Shown: positions 1 to 8,115 of the stretch, piece after piece
Numbering within the stretch: position 1 is the stretch's first letter
Layout: each line of letters starts with the position of its first letter
Origin: Paenibacillus sp. FSL K6-1330
GTDB lineage: Bacteria; Bacillota; Bacilli; Paenibacillales; Paenibacillaceae
Direction of reading: 5' to 3'
Assembly (NCBI RefSeq): GCF_037976825.1
Contig: NZ_CP150269.1
Coordinates: forward strand, 703,001-767,000
DNA length: 64,000 nucleotides
Program-made: the position numbers and the translations under genes
The notes under the pieces: model-generated
Told to the model about the DNA's origin: nothing
Seen by the model: only the letters and a program-made list of their open reading frames with translations
The model's database searches: none

Positions 1-1136
1 AGATCGCCAGGCTGCAGCGGGTCGGCAGCGGCGAACACCACGTTCTCCTCCGGTGTCAGAGCGAATTGGTACACCTCTCGTTCGCCCGATACGACCAGCT
101 CATAGGATGAACCGTCCAGAGCAAAACGTCCAATATGAACACTGCCATCCTGGCTGAGCTGGATGTATACGGATTGGCCGTCCTTACTGAACAGCGGAGG
201 CGTTCCGGCTCCAGCTCTCATGTCGCTGACCGCGGCGTGCCCCAGCTGAATATCCATGTCCGTGAAGAGCACGCGGGATTTTCCGCCCGATAGCGGAACC
301 AGGTGGATTTTGGTCAGGGTGGCAAAACCACAGCTGAGGTCGCTGGCAAGCATGAGCATATACTGCCCGTCCGGGGTGAATGCAATGGAACCGATCGAGA
401 GGGTTCCATCCGTCAATTCGGTTACGGATCCGCTATCGAGGTCCATGACAAACACATCGCCCGTCAAACGAAAATCCGGATCCGGGAATTGCTCCGTGGC
501 AAGGCAGGTGCTGTATGCGATGCGGGTGCCGTCCGGTGACCAGGCGAAGGCATGTATATCAAAATCTCCTTCTGTAATTTGCTTGCATTCTTCCGTTGCC
601 GGATTTACGAGGTATAGATGATGTCGACGTTCATTCCACAATCCTGCGCCATCGGCTTTATATTTAATGCGATTAATGATTTTTTCTTCAGGGAGCTTGT
701 TTTTGTCGTCTTTGTCTGATTCTTCGCTTTCCGTAGATTCGGCTGCTTCCGCCTCACTTCTAACAAGTAGGCGTGCGCTATCCGGGGACCATTTAAAAGT
801 GCTGACACCGTGCTTCATGTCGGTAACCGGCCTTGCTTCCCCGCCGTTGGCAGGCATGATCCATACCTGCGGCTTATCGCCCTTTTTGCGCAAGAAAGCA
901 AGCTCCGACCCGTCAGGGGACCAAGCGGGTGCTGCATCCGCCTCGCCGGACGTGAAGGGAACATCCTGGTCTCCTTCTGCAGGAAGCAGGCGGATATGGG
1001 AACGGTAACCGTCGTACTTTTCGCTGACGGATTTATGTACATAGGCTATGGCTCCACTAGCTGGAGATACGACAGGGTCATTCACCCAGTGCATCCGGTA
1101 CAAATCCTCTGGCGTTATGAGTCGCTTATCAGACAT
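1..1136 (-). CDS. S9 family peptidase, N-terminal part (runs off the window)
   Basis: Start ATG at 1136 with AGGAGG just upstream on the minus strand; the reading frame stays open to the window edge, so about 378 N-terminal codons are present. The translation has repeated beta-propeller blades of the WD40-like or TolB type ('[12 protein letters not shown]', '[12 protein letters not shown]', '[12 protein letters not shown]'), typical of the propeller that precedes the alpha/beta-hydrolase domain of acylaminoacyl/dipeptidyl peptidases. An acidic, low-complexity insert rich in Glu, Ser and Asp lies near residue 120. The catalytic Ser-Asp-His domain would be outside the window, so peptidase activity is inferred from the family only. 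No signal peptide is seen, so it is probably cytosolic. Confidence 0.85.
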   Translation of the reverse strand, partial: MSDKRLITPEDLYRMHWVNDPVVSPASGAIAYVHKSVSEKYDGYRSHIRLLPAEGDQDVPFTSGEADAAPAWSPDGSELAFLRKKGDKPQVWIMPANGGEARPVTDMKHGVSTFKWSPDSARLLVRSEAEAAESTESEESDKDDKNKLPEEKIINRIKYKADGAGLWNERRHHLYLVNPATEECKQITEGDFDIHAFAWSPDGTRIAYSTCLATEQFPDPDFRLTGDVFVMDLDSGSVTELTDGTLSIGSIAFTPDGQYMLMLASDLSCGFATLTKIHLVPLSGGKSRVLFTDMDIQLGHAAVSDMRAGAGTPPLFSKDGQSVYIQLSQDGSVHIGRFALDGSSYELVVSGEREVYQFALTPEENVVFAAADPLQPGD

Positions 1137-1361
1137 GAATCATCCTCCTAATCTTCTTGTGTGAGTTAAACATCATTATCCCAGATAATGGTATGGAAAT
1201 CTAGATGAAAAGTGAAAGGGGAAATGTGAACGTTTCGTACCAAATGCTAGTAAAACAGAGGGGAAATTACAATAATTCTAGATTGTAAAATGAAGCTCTA
1301 GAACTGAAAACAGCTCATTAATTTTCAACTGGTCAATTTAGAAGCGATACGGTGTGCTTTT
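1137..1361. other. Gene-free stretch between divergent genes
   Basis: AT-rich intergenic DNA between the S9 peptidase (leftward) and the nitroreductase (rightward). It must hold the peptidase promoter. I see no convincing gene, terminator or RNA in it. Confidence 0.5.
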
Positions 1362-1389
1362 TGTTATAATTGAGACAGGCTCTCAATTA
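1362..1389 (+). promoter_or_regulatory. Extended -10 promoter overlapped by a 23-bp perfect inverted repeat
   Basis: An extended -10 element (TG at 1362-1363, TATAAT at 1365-1370) lies about 75 bp before the nitroreductase. A perfect inverted repeat, TAATTGAGA (1367-1375), spacer CAGGC, TCTCAATTA (1381-1389), overlaps the -10 box and covers the expected transcription start. That geometry fits a repressor operator. The regulator is not identifiable here; MarR, HxlR or Rrf2-type redox sensors are possibilities. Confidence 0.6.
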
Positions 1390-1439
1390 GGAGTATGTAA
1401 AATAAAACCAACTATATATAGCTCAGGAGGAAATAAGAT

Positions 1440-2024
1440 ATGAACGTAAGTGAAGCTATCCGCACGCGCCGCAGCCTTGGCAAGGTCAAGCCTGACGCTG
1501 TACCGCAGGAATGGATTGAACAAATCGTAGAAGCGGGAACCTGGGCGCCGAACCATAAGCTCACGGAGCCGTGGAAATTCTTTGTCATGCAAGGGGAGGG
1601 CCGCGACGTGCTCGGCAACGCACTTGGTGACATTCAGGCGGCAGGTGGTGATGATACAAGTGAAGAGGCTGTAATTGCAGCACGCGAGTCAGGACGTACA
1701 AAGGCGTACCGGGCTCCGGTTGTTATCGGTGTGGCGGTCGAACCGTCCACGGACCCCAAGGTGATTGAACTTGAAGAGTACGGAGCGGTGTTTGCCGCTA
1801 TTCAAAATATGCTCCTGCAAATTCATGAGCTTGGCTTGGGTGCAGTGTGGAGAACGGGCGAGCCGTGTTTCCATACGCTGATGAATCAGGCGTTTGGATT
1901 GAAGCCTGAAGACAAAATGCTGGGTTTCCTGTACATCGGCTATCCGGATATGGAACCTAAGCAGGGGAAACGTCAACCGGCAGCGAACAAAACGGTATGG
2001 CTGAATAGTGCCGCAGACCTGTAG
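1440..2024 (+). CDS. Nitroreductase family protein (FMN-dependent NAD(P)H oxidoreductase)
   Basis: 194 residues, the usual length for small single-domain nitroreductases of the YdjA/YfkO kind. The N-terminus 'NVSEAIRTRRSLGKVK' with the Arg-Arg-Ser FMN-phosphate motif is diagnostic, followed by 'WAPNHKLTEPWKF' and the C-terminal 'GLGAVWRTGEP' and 'LGFLYIGYP' blocks. These enzymes are cytosolic flavoprotein dimers that reduce nitroaromatics, quinones or enones with NAD(P)H; the physiological substrate is unknown. The ribosome site CAGGAGG precedes the ATG. A palindromic operator over the promoter suggests inducible expression. The gene appears monocistronic. Confidence 0.9.
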   Translation: MNVSEAIRTRRSLGKVKPDAVPQEWIEQIVEAGTWAPNHKLTEPWKFFVMQGEGRDVLGNALGDIQAAGGDDTSEEAVIAARESGRTKAYRAPVVIGVAVEPSTDPKVIELEEYGAVFAAIQNMLLQIHELGLGAVWRTGEPCFHTLMNQAFGLKPEDKMLGFLYIGYPDMEPKQGKRQPAANKTVWLNSAADL

Positions 2025-2125
2025 TTGATCTACCCTCAGCCGCAAAAATCCGGTATAATGAACCCTAAGTTTGTCTTAAGGGTGTTACGGCATCCGGGCG
2101 ATTGACACTAGGGGAGTGTACATGG

Positions 2126-2497
2126 ATGAAATTTCGGTTTAAGCAGTGGGATCTGGGGAGCAAGTTTATTTTTATAGCCACCTGTTTAGCGATAGCCTCT
2201 TTCTTTTTTAAATGGCTGGATATCGGCGTGGCTGCAGAGAATGGTTTCTTGCAGGGCGGCGTGTTTTTCATCGTATGTTTCATCTATCCATTTTTGAAAG
2301 TGGTCCGCGAGAAGAAGATGAACAAGCTGATTGCCTACGTTTTTGCGCTGGTCGCTATATTTTTGACGATGACGTACGTGTCATCCAAAACCGTAGATTT
2401 CTTCGGCCAGACAATAAGAGGGGCGGCGGCAGGGCCGTATTTGTTCTTGGTGTCATGCGGACTGCTGAGCTTCGGTATTTTTAGACGCAGGTACTAG
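2126..2497 (+). CDS. Small four-helix membrane protein of unknown function
   Basis: 123 residues from the ATG at 2126, chosen because AGGGGAG sits about 9 nt upstream; a longer TTG start at 2102 in the same frame lacks such a site. Four hydrophobic segments are visible (about residues 15-32, 40-58, 66-83 and 98-115), with short basic loops ('KVVREKKMNK') and a basic C-terminus ('FRRRY'). No catalytic motif was recognised. A TATAAT at 2054-2059 without a clear -35 may serve as promoter, and an intrinsic terminator follows. I do not recognise the family. Confidence 0.65.
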   Translation: MKFRFKQWDLGSKFIFIATCLAIASFFFKWLDIGVAAENGFLQGGVFFIVCFIYPFLKVVREKKMNKLIAYVFALVAIFLTMTYVSSKTVDFFGQTIRGAAAGPYLFLVSCGLLSFGIFRRRY

Positions 2498-2538
2498 ACT
2501 CGCTGCGCATGCTTTTGTATATGGCGTGATAGGAATGA

Positions 2539-2587
2539 AGGGCTGAACCCGGAGGCGACATGCCTCTGACAGGGACGGCCCTTTTTC
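2539..2587 (+). terminator. Intrinsic terminator after the four-helix membrane protein
   Basis: Outer arms AGGGC/GCCCT with an inner GAGGC/GCCTC stem, followed by a T-run (CTTTTTCT). Confidence 0.65.
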
Positions 2588-2601
2588 TATTTTGAGACAG
2601 A

Positions 2602-2793
2602 TCACCACTGGGTGAGAAGGACAAAGCCGCTGATCGACACCGCGTAAATGATTAACAGCACCACGGCGTACTTTTTGGCACGGATGTTCAAGTTGAAGAC
2701 GGCGGAGAGTCCGTTGTTGATTATATTTCCGATGAATAGAATGAGCATGAGCGCGAGTGCAGTGATCGCAACGATGAGCGTAGCGGTTTCCAT
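2602..2793 (-). CDS. 63-residue two-helix membrane protein
   Basis: Starts at the ATG at 2793; AGGAGG lies about 12 nt upstream, a slightly long spacing. Two strongly hydrophobic helices (about residues 5-24 and 42-60) are joined by a short polar linker ('NLNIRAKKY'). No known motif was recognised. It is convergent with the preceding membrane protein gene and has its own ribosome site. Inserted in the cytoplasmic membrane by inference; the function is unknown. Confidence 0.6.
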   Translation of the reverse strand: METATLIVAITALALMLILFIGNIINNGLSAVFNLNIRAKKYAVVLLIIYAVSISGFVLLTQW

Positions 2794-2918
2794 GGGTTCG
2801 TGAATCCTCCTGTTTTAGCTGCTAGTAACGTATAAGATATATTCCATTGTAACGGACGAAGTTTAAACCCCGGTTAAATGTAGTTAAAAAATGAATGCAC
2901 CTGGCAAGTGGTGTAACG

Positions 2919-2948
2919 TTGAGCGGGATACTGGGATTTTGATATACT
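2919..2948 (+). promoter_or_regulatory. SigA-type promoter of the aldo/keto reductase gene
   Basis: TTGAGC at 2919-2924, an 18-bp spacer and TATACT at 2943-2948, about 50 bp before the start codon. Confidence 0.5.
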
Positions 2949-3000
2949 GGAGAAAGCGACTTTACAACCGCTGCATTACATCAACAGGAGGGATTTCAGA

Positions 3001-3831
3001 ATGGCCAATCAAACTTTTACCGATGGACCTACTTTGAATGACGGCGTAAAAATGCCGTGGCTGGGCCTTGGCGTATGGAAGACCAAAGAAGGCGAAGAGG
3101 TTATTCAGTCCGTAAAATCAGCAATCGCTGCAGGGTACCGCAGCATCGATACAGCTGCCATCTACGGCAATGAAGAGGGCGTAGGGCAAGCCATTCGCGA
3201 ATCCGGAGTTTCGCGGGACGAGCTGTTCATCACCACCAAGGTGTGGAATGATGACCAGGGGTATGAGAAGACGCTGCAAGCTTTTGAGACGAGCCGCAAG
3301 AAGCTCGGGCTGGATATCGTTGATTTGTATCTCGTGCACTGGCCGGGAAAAGATAAATACCTCGATACGTGGAAAGCATTAATTCATCTGCAAAAAGAAG
3401 GACTCGTGCGTTCCATCGGGGTCAGTAACTTCCGGATCCGCCACCTGCAGCATATCATCGAGGAAACGGGTGTCGTACCGGTTGTCGACCAAGTCGAATT
3501 GCATCCGCTGCTCTCTCAGAAGGAGCTGCTAGGGTATGCACGCGAGAATAATATCGTCCTGGAGGCGTGGAGTCCGTTGATGCAGGGCAATCTTGATCAA
3601 CCAGTGCTCGCGCAGATCGCGGAGAAATACGGAAAAACCACGGCGCAAGTCATTCTGCGCTGGGATATTCAGAACGGTGTCATCGTCATTCCGAAATCGA
3701 TTAAAGAGCATCGCATTCGCGAAAATGCGGGCATCTTCGATTTCGAGCTTTCGGCGGAGGATATGGCAGCCATTGACGGCTTGAACCAAAACAAACGTTT
3801 TGGCTCCAATCCGGATGAAGTCCTGTTCTAA
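3001..3831 (+). CDS. Aldo/keto reductase
   Basis: 276 residues, full length for the YvgN/AKR5-type Bacillales enzymes, which reduce aldehydes such as methylglyoxal and other alpha-keto aldehydes with NADPH in the cytosol. The catalytic tetrad is visible: Asp50 and Tyr55 in 'YRSIDTAAIYGNE', Lys80 in 'ITTKVWN' and His113 in 'YLVHWP'. 'IGVSNF' and the C-terminal 'VIPKSIKEHRIREN' cofactor-phosphate loop are intact. The ribosome site ACAGGAGGG precedes the ATG. Monocistronic, with its own promoter and terminator. Substrate specificity cannot be read from sequence. Confidence 0.92.
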   Translation: MANQTFTDGPTLNDGVKMPWLGLGVWKTKEGEEVIQSVKSAIAAGYRSIDTAAIYGNEEGVGQAIRESGVSRDELFITTKVWNDDQGYEKTLQAFETSRKKLGLDIVDLYLVHWPGKDKYLDTWKALIHLQKEGLVRSIGVSNFRIRHLQHIIEETGVVPVVDQVELHPLLSQKELLGYARENNIVLEAWSPLMQGNLDQPVLAQIAEKYGKTTAQVILRWDIQNGVIVIPKSIKEHRIRENAGIFDFELSAEDMAAIDGLNQNKRFGSNPDEVLF

Positions 3832-3846
3832 ATTTCGCTTCCATAT

Positions 3847-3894
3847 AAAAAGAGCGAGCACAACCCTGAATGAGGGAAGTGCCCGCTCTTTTTT
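3847..3894. terminator. Bidirectional terminator between convergent genes
   Basis: AAAAGAGCG and CGCTCTTTTTT arms enclose an inner CCCTGAATGAGGG hairpin. It has an A-run on one side and a T-run on the other, so it can serve both the aldo/keto reductase and the padR gene. Confidence 0.75.
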
Positions 3895-3927
3895 ACGTTA
3901 TTTATCAGGATGGAGTTCGTCTTGCAG

Positions 3928-4509
3928 TTATCGTTCTTCGAGCCCATCCGCAGGCAACAAAGGTTCACCAATCGTACCGAGCTTTCCCTGTATTAGATCT
4001 TCGTGCAATCTTTTCAGCCAGTTCAGGTCGGTCTTGGCATGTTCATACATCCCGATCATCAGATGCTGGGCGCTGCGGGGGACGATATGTTGGTGTTCCA
4101 CGTATAATTGATATGCCTGGTTCACCCGATGCTCTGCTTCCCGGATACGGGACTGCAGGATCGGGGCCAGAACGGCCGGGTCCGCGAGTTGCGAGAACGG
4201 CAGCGCAATATAGAGCGGGTGATGCACGGGCTCGATGTCCCTGAATTTTTTGAGCAGCAGCTGCTCAAAAAGCTTGCGTCCGGCATCCGTGATCCGGTAG
4301 ATGGTTTTGTCCGGGCGGCTATCGCTCTGTATGGTTTCCACTGCTTTGATATATCCGTTCTCGGCAAGCCGGTCTACCGCGTAATAGAGAGAGCCCATCT
4401 GAAGCTTCGTATACTGATCCATGCCGCGATCCTTCATTTTGATCCGGATCTCGTACGGATGATGGTCTCCTTCCAGCAGCAAGCCCAGGATGGCCAGCTT
4501 CATCGACAT
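3928..4509 (-). CDS. PadR family transcriptional regulator
   Basis: 193 residues. The N-terminal winged helix ('KLAILGLLLEGDHHPYEI', 'LQMGSLYYAVDRLAENGYI', 'YRITDAGRKLFEQLL') is the PadR signature, and a longer C-terminal helical region places it with the Vir-like (PadR-s2) subgroup that dimerises through that region. It lies 4 bp downstream of the MFS transporter stop on the same strand, with its ribosome site (GGGAG) inside the transporter gene end, so the two are co-transcribed. PadR proteins next to multidrug pumps usually repress their own operon and respond to the drug; palindromes downstream of the promoter fit that role. Confidence 0.9.
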   Translation of the reverse strand: MSMKLAILGLLLEGDHHPYEIRIKMKDRGMDQYTKLQMGSLYYAVDRLAENGYIKAVETIQSDSRPDKTIYRITDAGRKLFEQLLLKKFRDIEPVHHPLYIALPFSQLADPAVLAPILQSRIREAEHRVNQAYQLYVEHQHIVPRSAQHLMIGMYEHAKTDLNWLKRLHEDLIQGKLGTIGEPLLPADGLEER

Positions 4510-4513
4510 GACA

Positions 4514-6016
4514 TTAGGCTCCCTTAGCCTTGGCAGGCACGGTCACCCGCTCGTTGCCCATCATGAGCACAAACACGAGAGCCAGTACCGCCGGCACAAG
4601 CGCCCACAAGAACGTATTCGCAATGGAATCCGCCAAGGAAGTCGTAATCTGTTCACGCACGTTCGGCGGAAGCTGCCCCATCACTTCAGGTGAAAGAACG
4701 GCATCCGCATTTAACTCGGCACCGGCCGGCGCGTTTCCTCCGGCTTCAGCAAGTCGGCTGTTCAGGCCGTTGCGCTGGATGATCCCGAAGATCGTAATCC
4801 CCACCGTCATGCCGAAGGAGCGAAGGAAGGAGTTCGTCGATGTTGCCGCGCCACGCTGTCTGGCATCAAAGTTATGGATGGAGGCCATGCTGAGCGTGGA
4901 GAACGAGAACCCGACGCCAAAGCCGGTCAGGACCATGAAGATCGTCAACAGGTAGCGCGGCGTATCTAGGCTTATCGTGCTCAGGCAGAAAATGCCTGTG
5001 ATAAAGCACAAGACGGACAGAATCATGATGTTTCTAAACGAAGTCCGGGTCGTCAGTATGCCGCCGCCTTGGCTGCCGAATACGCTGCCGAGCATCATCG
5101 GCATCAGAATGAGGCCCGAATTGGTTGCTGATCCACCGTACACGCCGCTAACAAAGATCGGGATGTAGATGGTTGCCACGATAAAGGTTGCTCCATAGAA
5201 CAAGGCAACGATATTGCTCGAAGCAAACAGGCGTTTACGAAACATTTGGAACGAAATAATGGGTTCGGCTGCCCGGGTCTCTGCGAACAGAAACGCAATA
5301 AACAGAGCAATGAATCCCCCGAACAAGCCTAGAATTTGCGGTGAGTCCCATGCATAGGTTTGCCCGCCCAGTTCCAGACCGAACATCAGGCAGATGATTG
5401 CCCCTACAAGCGTTGCGGCTCCCGTCCAGTCAATCTTTTGCTTGGCATGGGAACGGGTCTCCTTATAGGAGGTCATGATGAAAATAAAGGATACAATCCC
5501 GATTGGAACGTTGACATAGAATATCCATTCCCAGCCAACGCTATCGGTAATAAAAGCACCCAGCAGCGGTCCCATAATGCTGGAGGTACCGAATACGGCA
5601 CCGAGCAAACCCGTCATTTTACCGCGCTTCTCCGGCGGGAACAGGTCAAACACGATGGTAAACGCAATCGGCATTAGAGCACCGCCGCCGATTCCTTGAA
5701 TCGCCCGGTAAATAATAAGCTCTGTCATGTTGTTGGCCATCCCGCAGAGGGCGGAACCGATCAAGAAGACAACCAATCCGAATATAAAGAACCGTTTCCG
5801 CCCGTACATATCGGACAGCTTGCCGAAGATCGGTGTGCCGGCCATTACGGCAACCATGTAGATTGAGGTTACCCAGACGACTTGGTCAAAGCCCTGGAGA
5901 TCGCGGATAATCGTCGATAAAGCCGTGGCTACAATCGTGTTATCGATGGCGGCCATGAAGATGCCGAGCAGCAGACCGGCCACGACCAATTTGATGTTGC
6001 TTTGTTGTGCATTCAT
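4514..6016 (-). CDS. MFS multidrug efflux transporter, DHA2 (EmrB/QacA) type
   Basis: 500 residues with the 14-helix arrangement of the DHA2 family: drug/proton antiport across the cytoplasmic membrane. Visible signatures are motif D1 near helix 1 ('GIFMAAIDNTIVATAL'), motif A in the first cytoplasmic loop ('GKLSDMYGRKRFF'), and the motif C region in helix 5 ('GLLGAVFGTSSIMGPLLGA'). A ribosome site (AAAAGGAG) lies about 10 nt before the ATG. It is the first gene of a two-gene operon with padR. Substrates cannot be predicted; quaternary amines or aromatic antimicrobials are common in the family. Confidence 0.9.
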   Translation of the reverse strand: MNAQQSNIKLVVAGLLLGIFMAAIDNTIVATALSTIIRDLQGFDQVVWVTSIYMVAVMAGTPIFGKLSDMYGRKRFFIFGLVVFLIGSALCGMANNMTELIIYRAIQGIGGGALMPIAFTIVFDLFPPEKRGKMTGLLGAVFGTSSIMGPLLGAFITDSVGWEWIFYVNVPIGIVSFIFIMTSYKETRSHAKQKIDWTGAATLVGAIICLMFGLELGGQTYAWDSPQILGLFGGFIALFIAFLFAETRAAEPIISFQMFRKRLFASSNIVALFYGATFIVATIYIPIFVSGVYGGSATNSGLILMPMMLGSVFGSQGGGILTTRTSFRNIMILSVLCFITGIFCLSTISLDTPRYLLTIFMVLTGFGVGFSFSTLSMASIHNFDARQRGAATSTNSFLRSFGMTVGITIFGIIQRNGLNSRLAEAGGNAPAGAELNADAVLSPEVMGQLPPNVREQITTSLADSIANTFLWALVPAVLALVFVLMMGNERVTVPAKAKGA

Positions 6017-6045
6017 GTTAAGAATACTCCTTTTCCATATTCAAC

Positions 6046-6114
6046 TATGTACATATTATTCAAATTTGAATAATTCGGTGGTTATATTGTAGCCGGATTA
6101 ACAGATGTTGGCAA
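6046..6114 (-). promoter_or_regulatory. Promoter of the MFS-padR operon with two adjacent palindromes
   Basis: Reading leftward: -35 TTGCCA (6114-6109), a 17-bp spacer and -10 TACAAT (6091-6086). Just downstream lie a 20-bp perfect palindrome, ATTATTCAAATTTGAATAAT (6055-6074), and, overlapping by one base, TATGTACATA (6046-6055). ATGT/ACAT half-sites are known for PadR-family operators, so autoregulation by the operon's own PadR is the likely reading (inference). Confidence 0.65.
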
Positions 6115-6154
6115 GATGTTTAATGGCACTGCCTGTCTCTACATTCTGGACAAG

Positions 6155-6193
6155 AAAAAACAAGGCCAACCTAAAGCTTACGGGATGACCTTG
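6155..6193 (-). terminator. Intrinsic terminator of the VOC gene
   Basis: On the minus strand, CAAGGTCATCC pairs with GGTTGGCCTTG around a short loop and is followed by TTTTTT. Confidence 0.65.
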
Positions 6194-6263
6194 CAATAAT
6201 AGGGAATCGGCTGCCGGGATGCCTTCGCGTCAAAACGCACTGTTAGCTGCTTCCAGTTAATAC

Positions 6264-6671
6264 TTAACAGTTCATCTGCGGCGATTTGGGATCCAACTGC
6301 ATAAATTCGATCCGATTGCCGTCCGGGTCCCTGGCCCAGCACTGCCAGTTGAAGTCTTTTCCTTGGACCGGCGGGACGTCGAGTTTCACGCCCTGATTGC
6401 GGAGATGATCCGCGATGCGCTCGATATGTTCCACCTCGAGGCAGAGATGGGAGAATCCGACGGGCCGTTCTACTTGCTCCGGTTTCTGTTGCCCACCATA
6501 AAACAATTCGATAAACTGTCCGTCACGCACCTTAATGTACTCGATCCAGGGTTCACCTTGATCGTTAGGAATATCAAAAGCACGGGTGAAACCAAGAATA
6601 TCACAGTAAAAATGCAGAGACTTCTCCATATCGGCGACATCGAACGCCAGGTGGGCGATTCCTTTAATCAT
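6264..6671 (-). CDS. VOC (glyoxalase/dioxygenase) superfamily protein
   Basis: 135 residues, one vicinal-oxygen-chelate domain made of two beta-alpha-beta-beta-beta modules. Module 1 begins 'GIAHLAFDVADMEKSLHFY' and module 2 'GFSHLCLEVEHIERIADHL'. Candidate metal ligands are His7, a Glu in 'GQFIELFYGG', the His of 'FSHLCL' and the Glu of 'GNRIEFMQL', the lactoylglutathione-lyase pattern. The ribosome site AAGGAGG precedes the ATG. Probably cytosolic, acting in aldehyde or thiol-adduct detoxification or as an uncharacterised lyase; the substrate is not known. Monocistronic. Confidence 0.85.
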   Translation of the reverse strand: MIKGIAHLAFDVADMEKSLHFYCDILGFTRAFDIPNDQGEPWIEYIKVRDGQFIELFYGGQQKPEQVERPVGFSHLCLEVEHIERIADHLRNQGVKLDVPPVQGKDFNWQCWARDPDGNRIEFMQLDPKSPQMNC

Positions 6672-6877
6672 GACAGCATTCCTCCTTGGTATGTATCAAC
6701 GCTTAAGGATCAGGCGAGTTCATAAATCTATTGTAGCTTATTCTGTATACGCTTCCATATATATTTGCAAAATCGGAGGAATAAAACCGGCTGTTATTCT
6801 TCGCTGAGTCAGCGCCCGGTTGAGTCAATCCGGGATACAACCGTAGCCTGCTATTGTTATGCCCTCATGCAGATGCC

Positions 6878-6913
6878 AAAAACCCAAGACCTGCTAAAAC
6901 AGGCCTTGGGTTA
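6878..6913 (-). terminator. Terminator of the GH130/GH13/ABC operon
   Basis: On the minus strand AACCCAAGGCCTG and CAGGTCTTGGGTT form a strong hairpin followed by TTTTTGG. It lies just after the GH130 gene, marking the 3' end of the operon. Confidence 0.8.
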
Positions 6914-6970
6914 GGGTAATCATCGTATTACGCAGTCATTGTTAGCATTGCCTACACGCAGGCAAAAATC

Positions 6971-8032
6971 TTATTCGTAGGTCAGGCTGTCCAGAATTTC
7001 CTTCACGCTCAGTTCAGCGCAAGCCATGGAAGTATCGGCAACGCCATAATACATCTTCACGACATCGCCATCGACCAAAGTGCCGCAGGAGAAGACAACG
7101 TCTCCGAAGAATCCGTTCTTCTCATAATCGGCTTCCGGCTCCATGATCGGTTGATTGGAGCGGGCGATGACTTTGGAAGGATCGTTCAGATCCAGCAGCA
7201 GGGCACCCATGCAGTAGCGGTGATCCAACGTTGCGCCATGGTACAGCTCCAGCCAGCCTTTTTCCGTGCGGAATGGTACGGCACCGCCGCCCATGCGGCC
7301 GCTGTCCCACATGCCGTTGCGCAGGCCTGCGAGATGTTTATGGTTGCCCCAGTATACGAGATTATCGGATTCGGCGATCCACATTTCCGGGTTGCCTGTG
7401 CTCTTGGTCGTAGGACGGTGCAGCGCATAGTATTTGCCGCCGATTTTCTCAGGAAAGATCAGCACGTCCTTATTGTCCGGTCCGAAAATCATCCCGTGAT
7501 GCGTAAAGTTCACAAAATCCCGGGTCGAAACCATGGATTCACCTACGCCTACCGGAGATACAGCGGAGAAGTAGATGTAATACGTATCGCCGATCTGTGT
7601 AACGCGCGGGTCTTCTATACCGAAGGTTTCCAGCGACTGCGCGGGATATACCAGCGGCTTGTCGTCGATGGTAAAGCGATGCCCGTCCGTGCTGCGTGCC
7701 ACTCGAATATAGGATAAGGAAGTCAAATATTCGAAGGTAGCGCTGTGATTCACATTGCGAATGACACGGGGGTCGGAGAAATCATAACGAGCATCGTCGG
7801 TACGGAATTCCAAAATGTCCAGCTCCTGTGTTTCTGCATTGAATACAGGCGCTTTGACAATCATCGGATCGGCGCTGATCGGGCGCTCCGCGACCCGAAG
7901 CAGCAGCAGCACTTCGCCGTTATATTCGGCAACGCCTGCGTTAAAGGCGCCAATCACTTCAAAGCCGGCATGATACGGCTTCACGTCGGCCGGTGTAATC
8001 AGAGGGTTCTCCTCATATCTGTATATATTCAT
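6971..8032 (-). CDS. GH130 family beta-mannoside phosphorylase
   Basis: 353 residues, the full length of short GH130 enzymes (five-bladed beta-propeller). These cleave beta-mannosides with phosphate, giving alpha-mannose-1-phosphate. Recognisable blocks are the N-terminal 'YRYEENPLITPADVKP', 'GAFNAGVAEYNGEVLLLLRV', 'TFGIEDPRVTQIGDTYYIYF' (Asp141 is the candidate proton donor) and 'EKNGFFGDVVFSCG'. From memory the sequence resembles the Listeria innocua Lin0857 type (beta-1,2-mannobiose phosphorylase); that specificity is an inference. The start is the ATG at 8032 with AGGGG upstream. Last gene of a six-gene minus-strand operon. The alpha-phosphohexomutase at 15327 would turn its product into mannose-6-phosphate. 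Confidence 0.88.
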   Translation of the reverse strand: MNIYRYEENPLITPADVKPYHAGFEVIGAFNAGVAEYNGEVLLLLRVAERPISADPMIVKAPVFNAETQELDILEFRTDDARYDFSDPRVIRNVNHSATFEYLTSLSYIRVARSTDGHRFTIDDKPLVYPAQSLETFGIEDPRVTQIGDTYYIYFSAVSPVGVGESMVSTRDFVNFTHHGMIFGPDNKDVLIFPEKIGGKYYALHRPTTKSTGNPEMWIAESDNLVYWGNHKHLAGLRNGMWDSGRMGGGAVPFRTEKGWLELYHGATLDHRYCMGALLLDLNDPSKVIARSNQPIMEPEADYEKNGFFGDVVFSCGTLVDGDVVKMYYGVADTSMACAELSVKEILDSLTYE

Positions 8033-8115
8033 GGTTGTTTACCCCTATCCAATATTCTTATTTATTTTGAGCTTGTCGTCGCACCCTGAAAGGCAGGAAA
8101 CGGAAACCGATCTGC

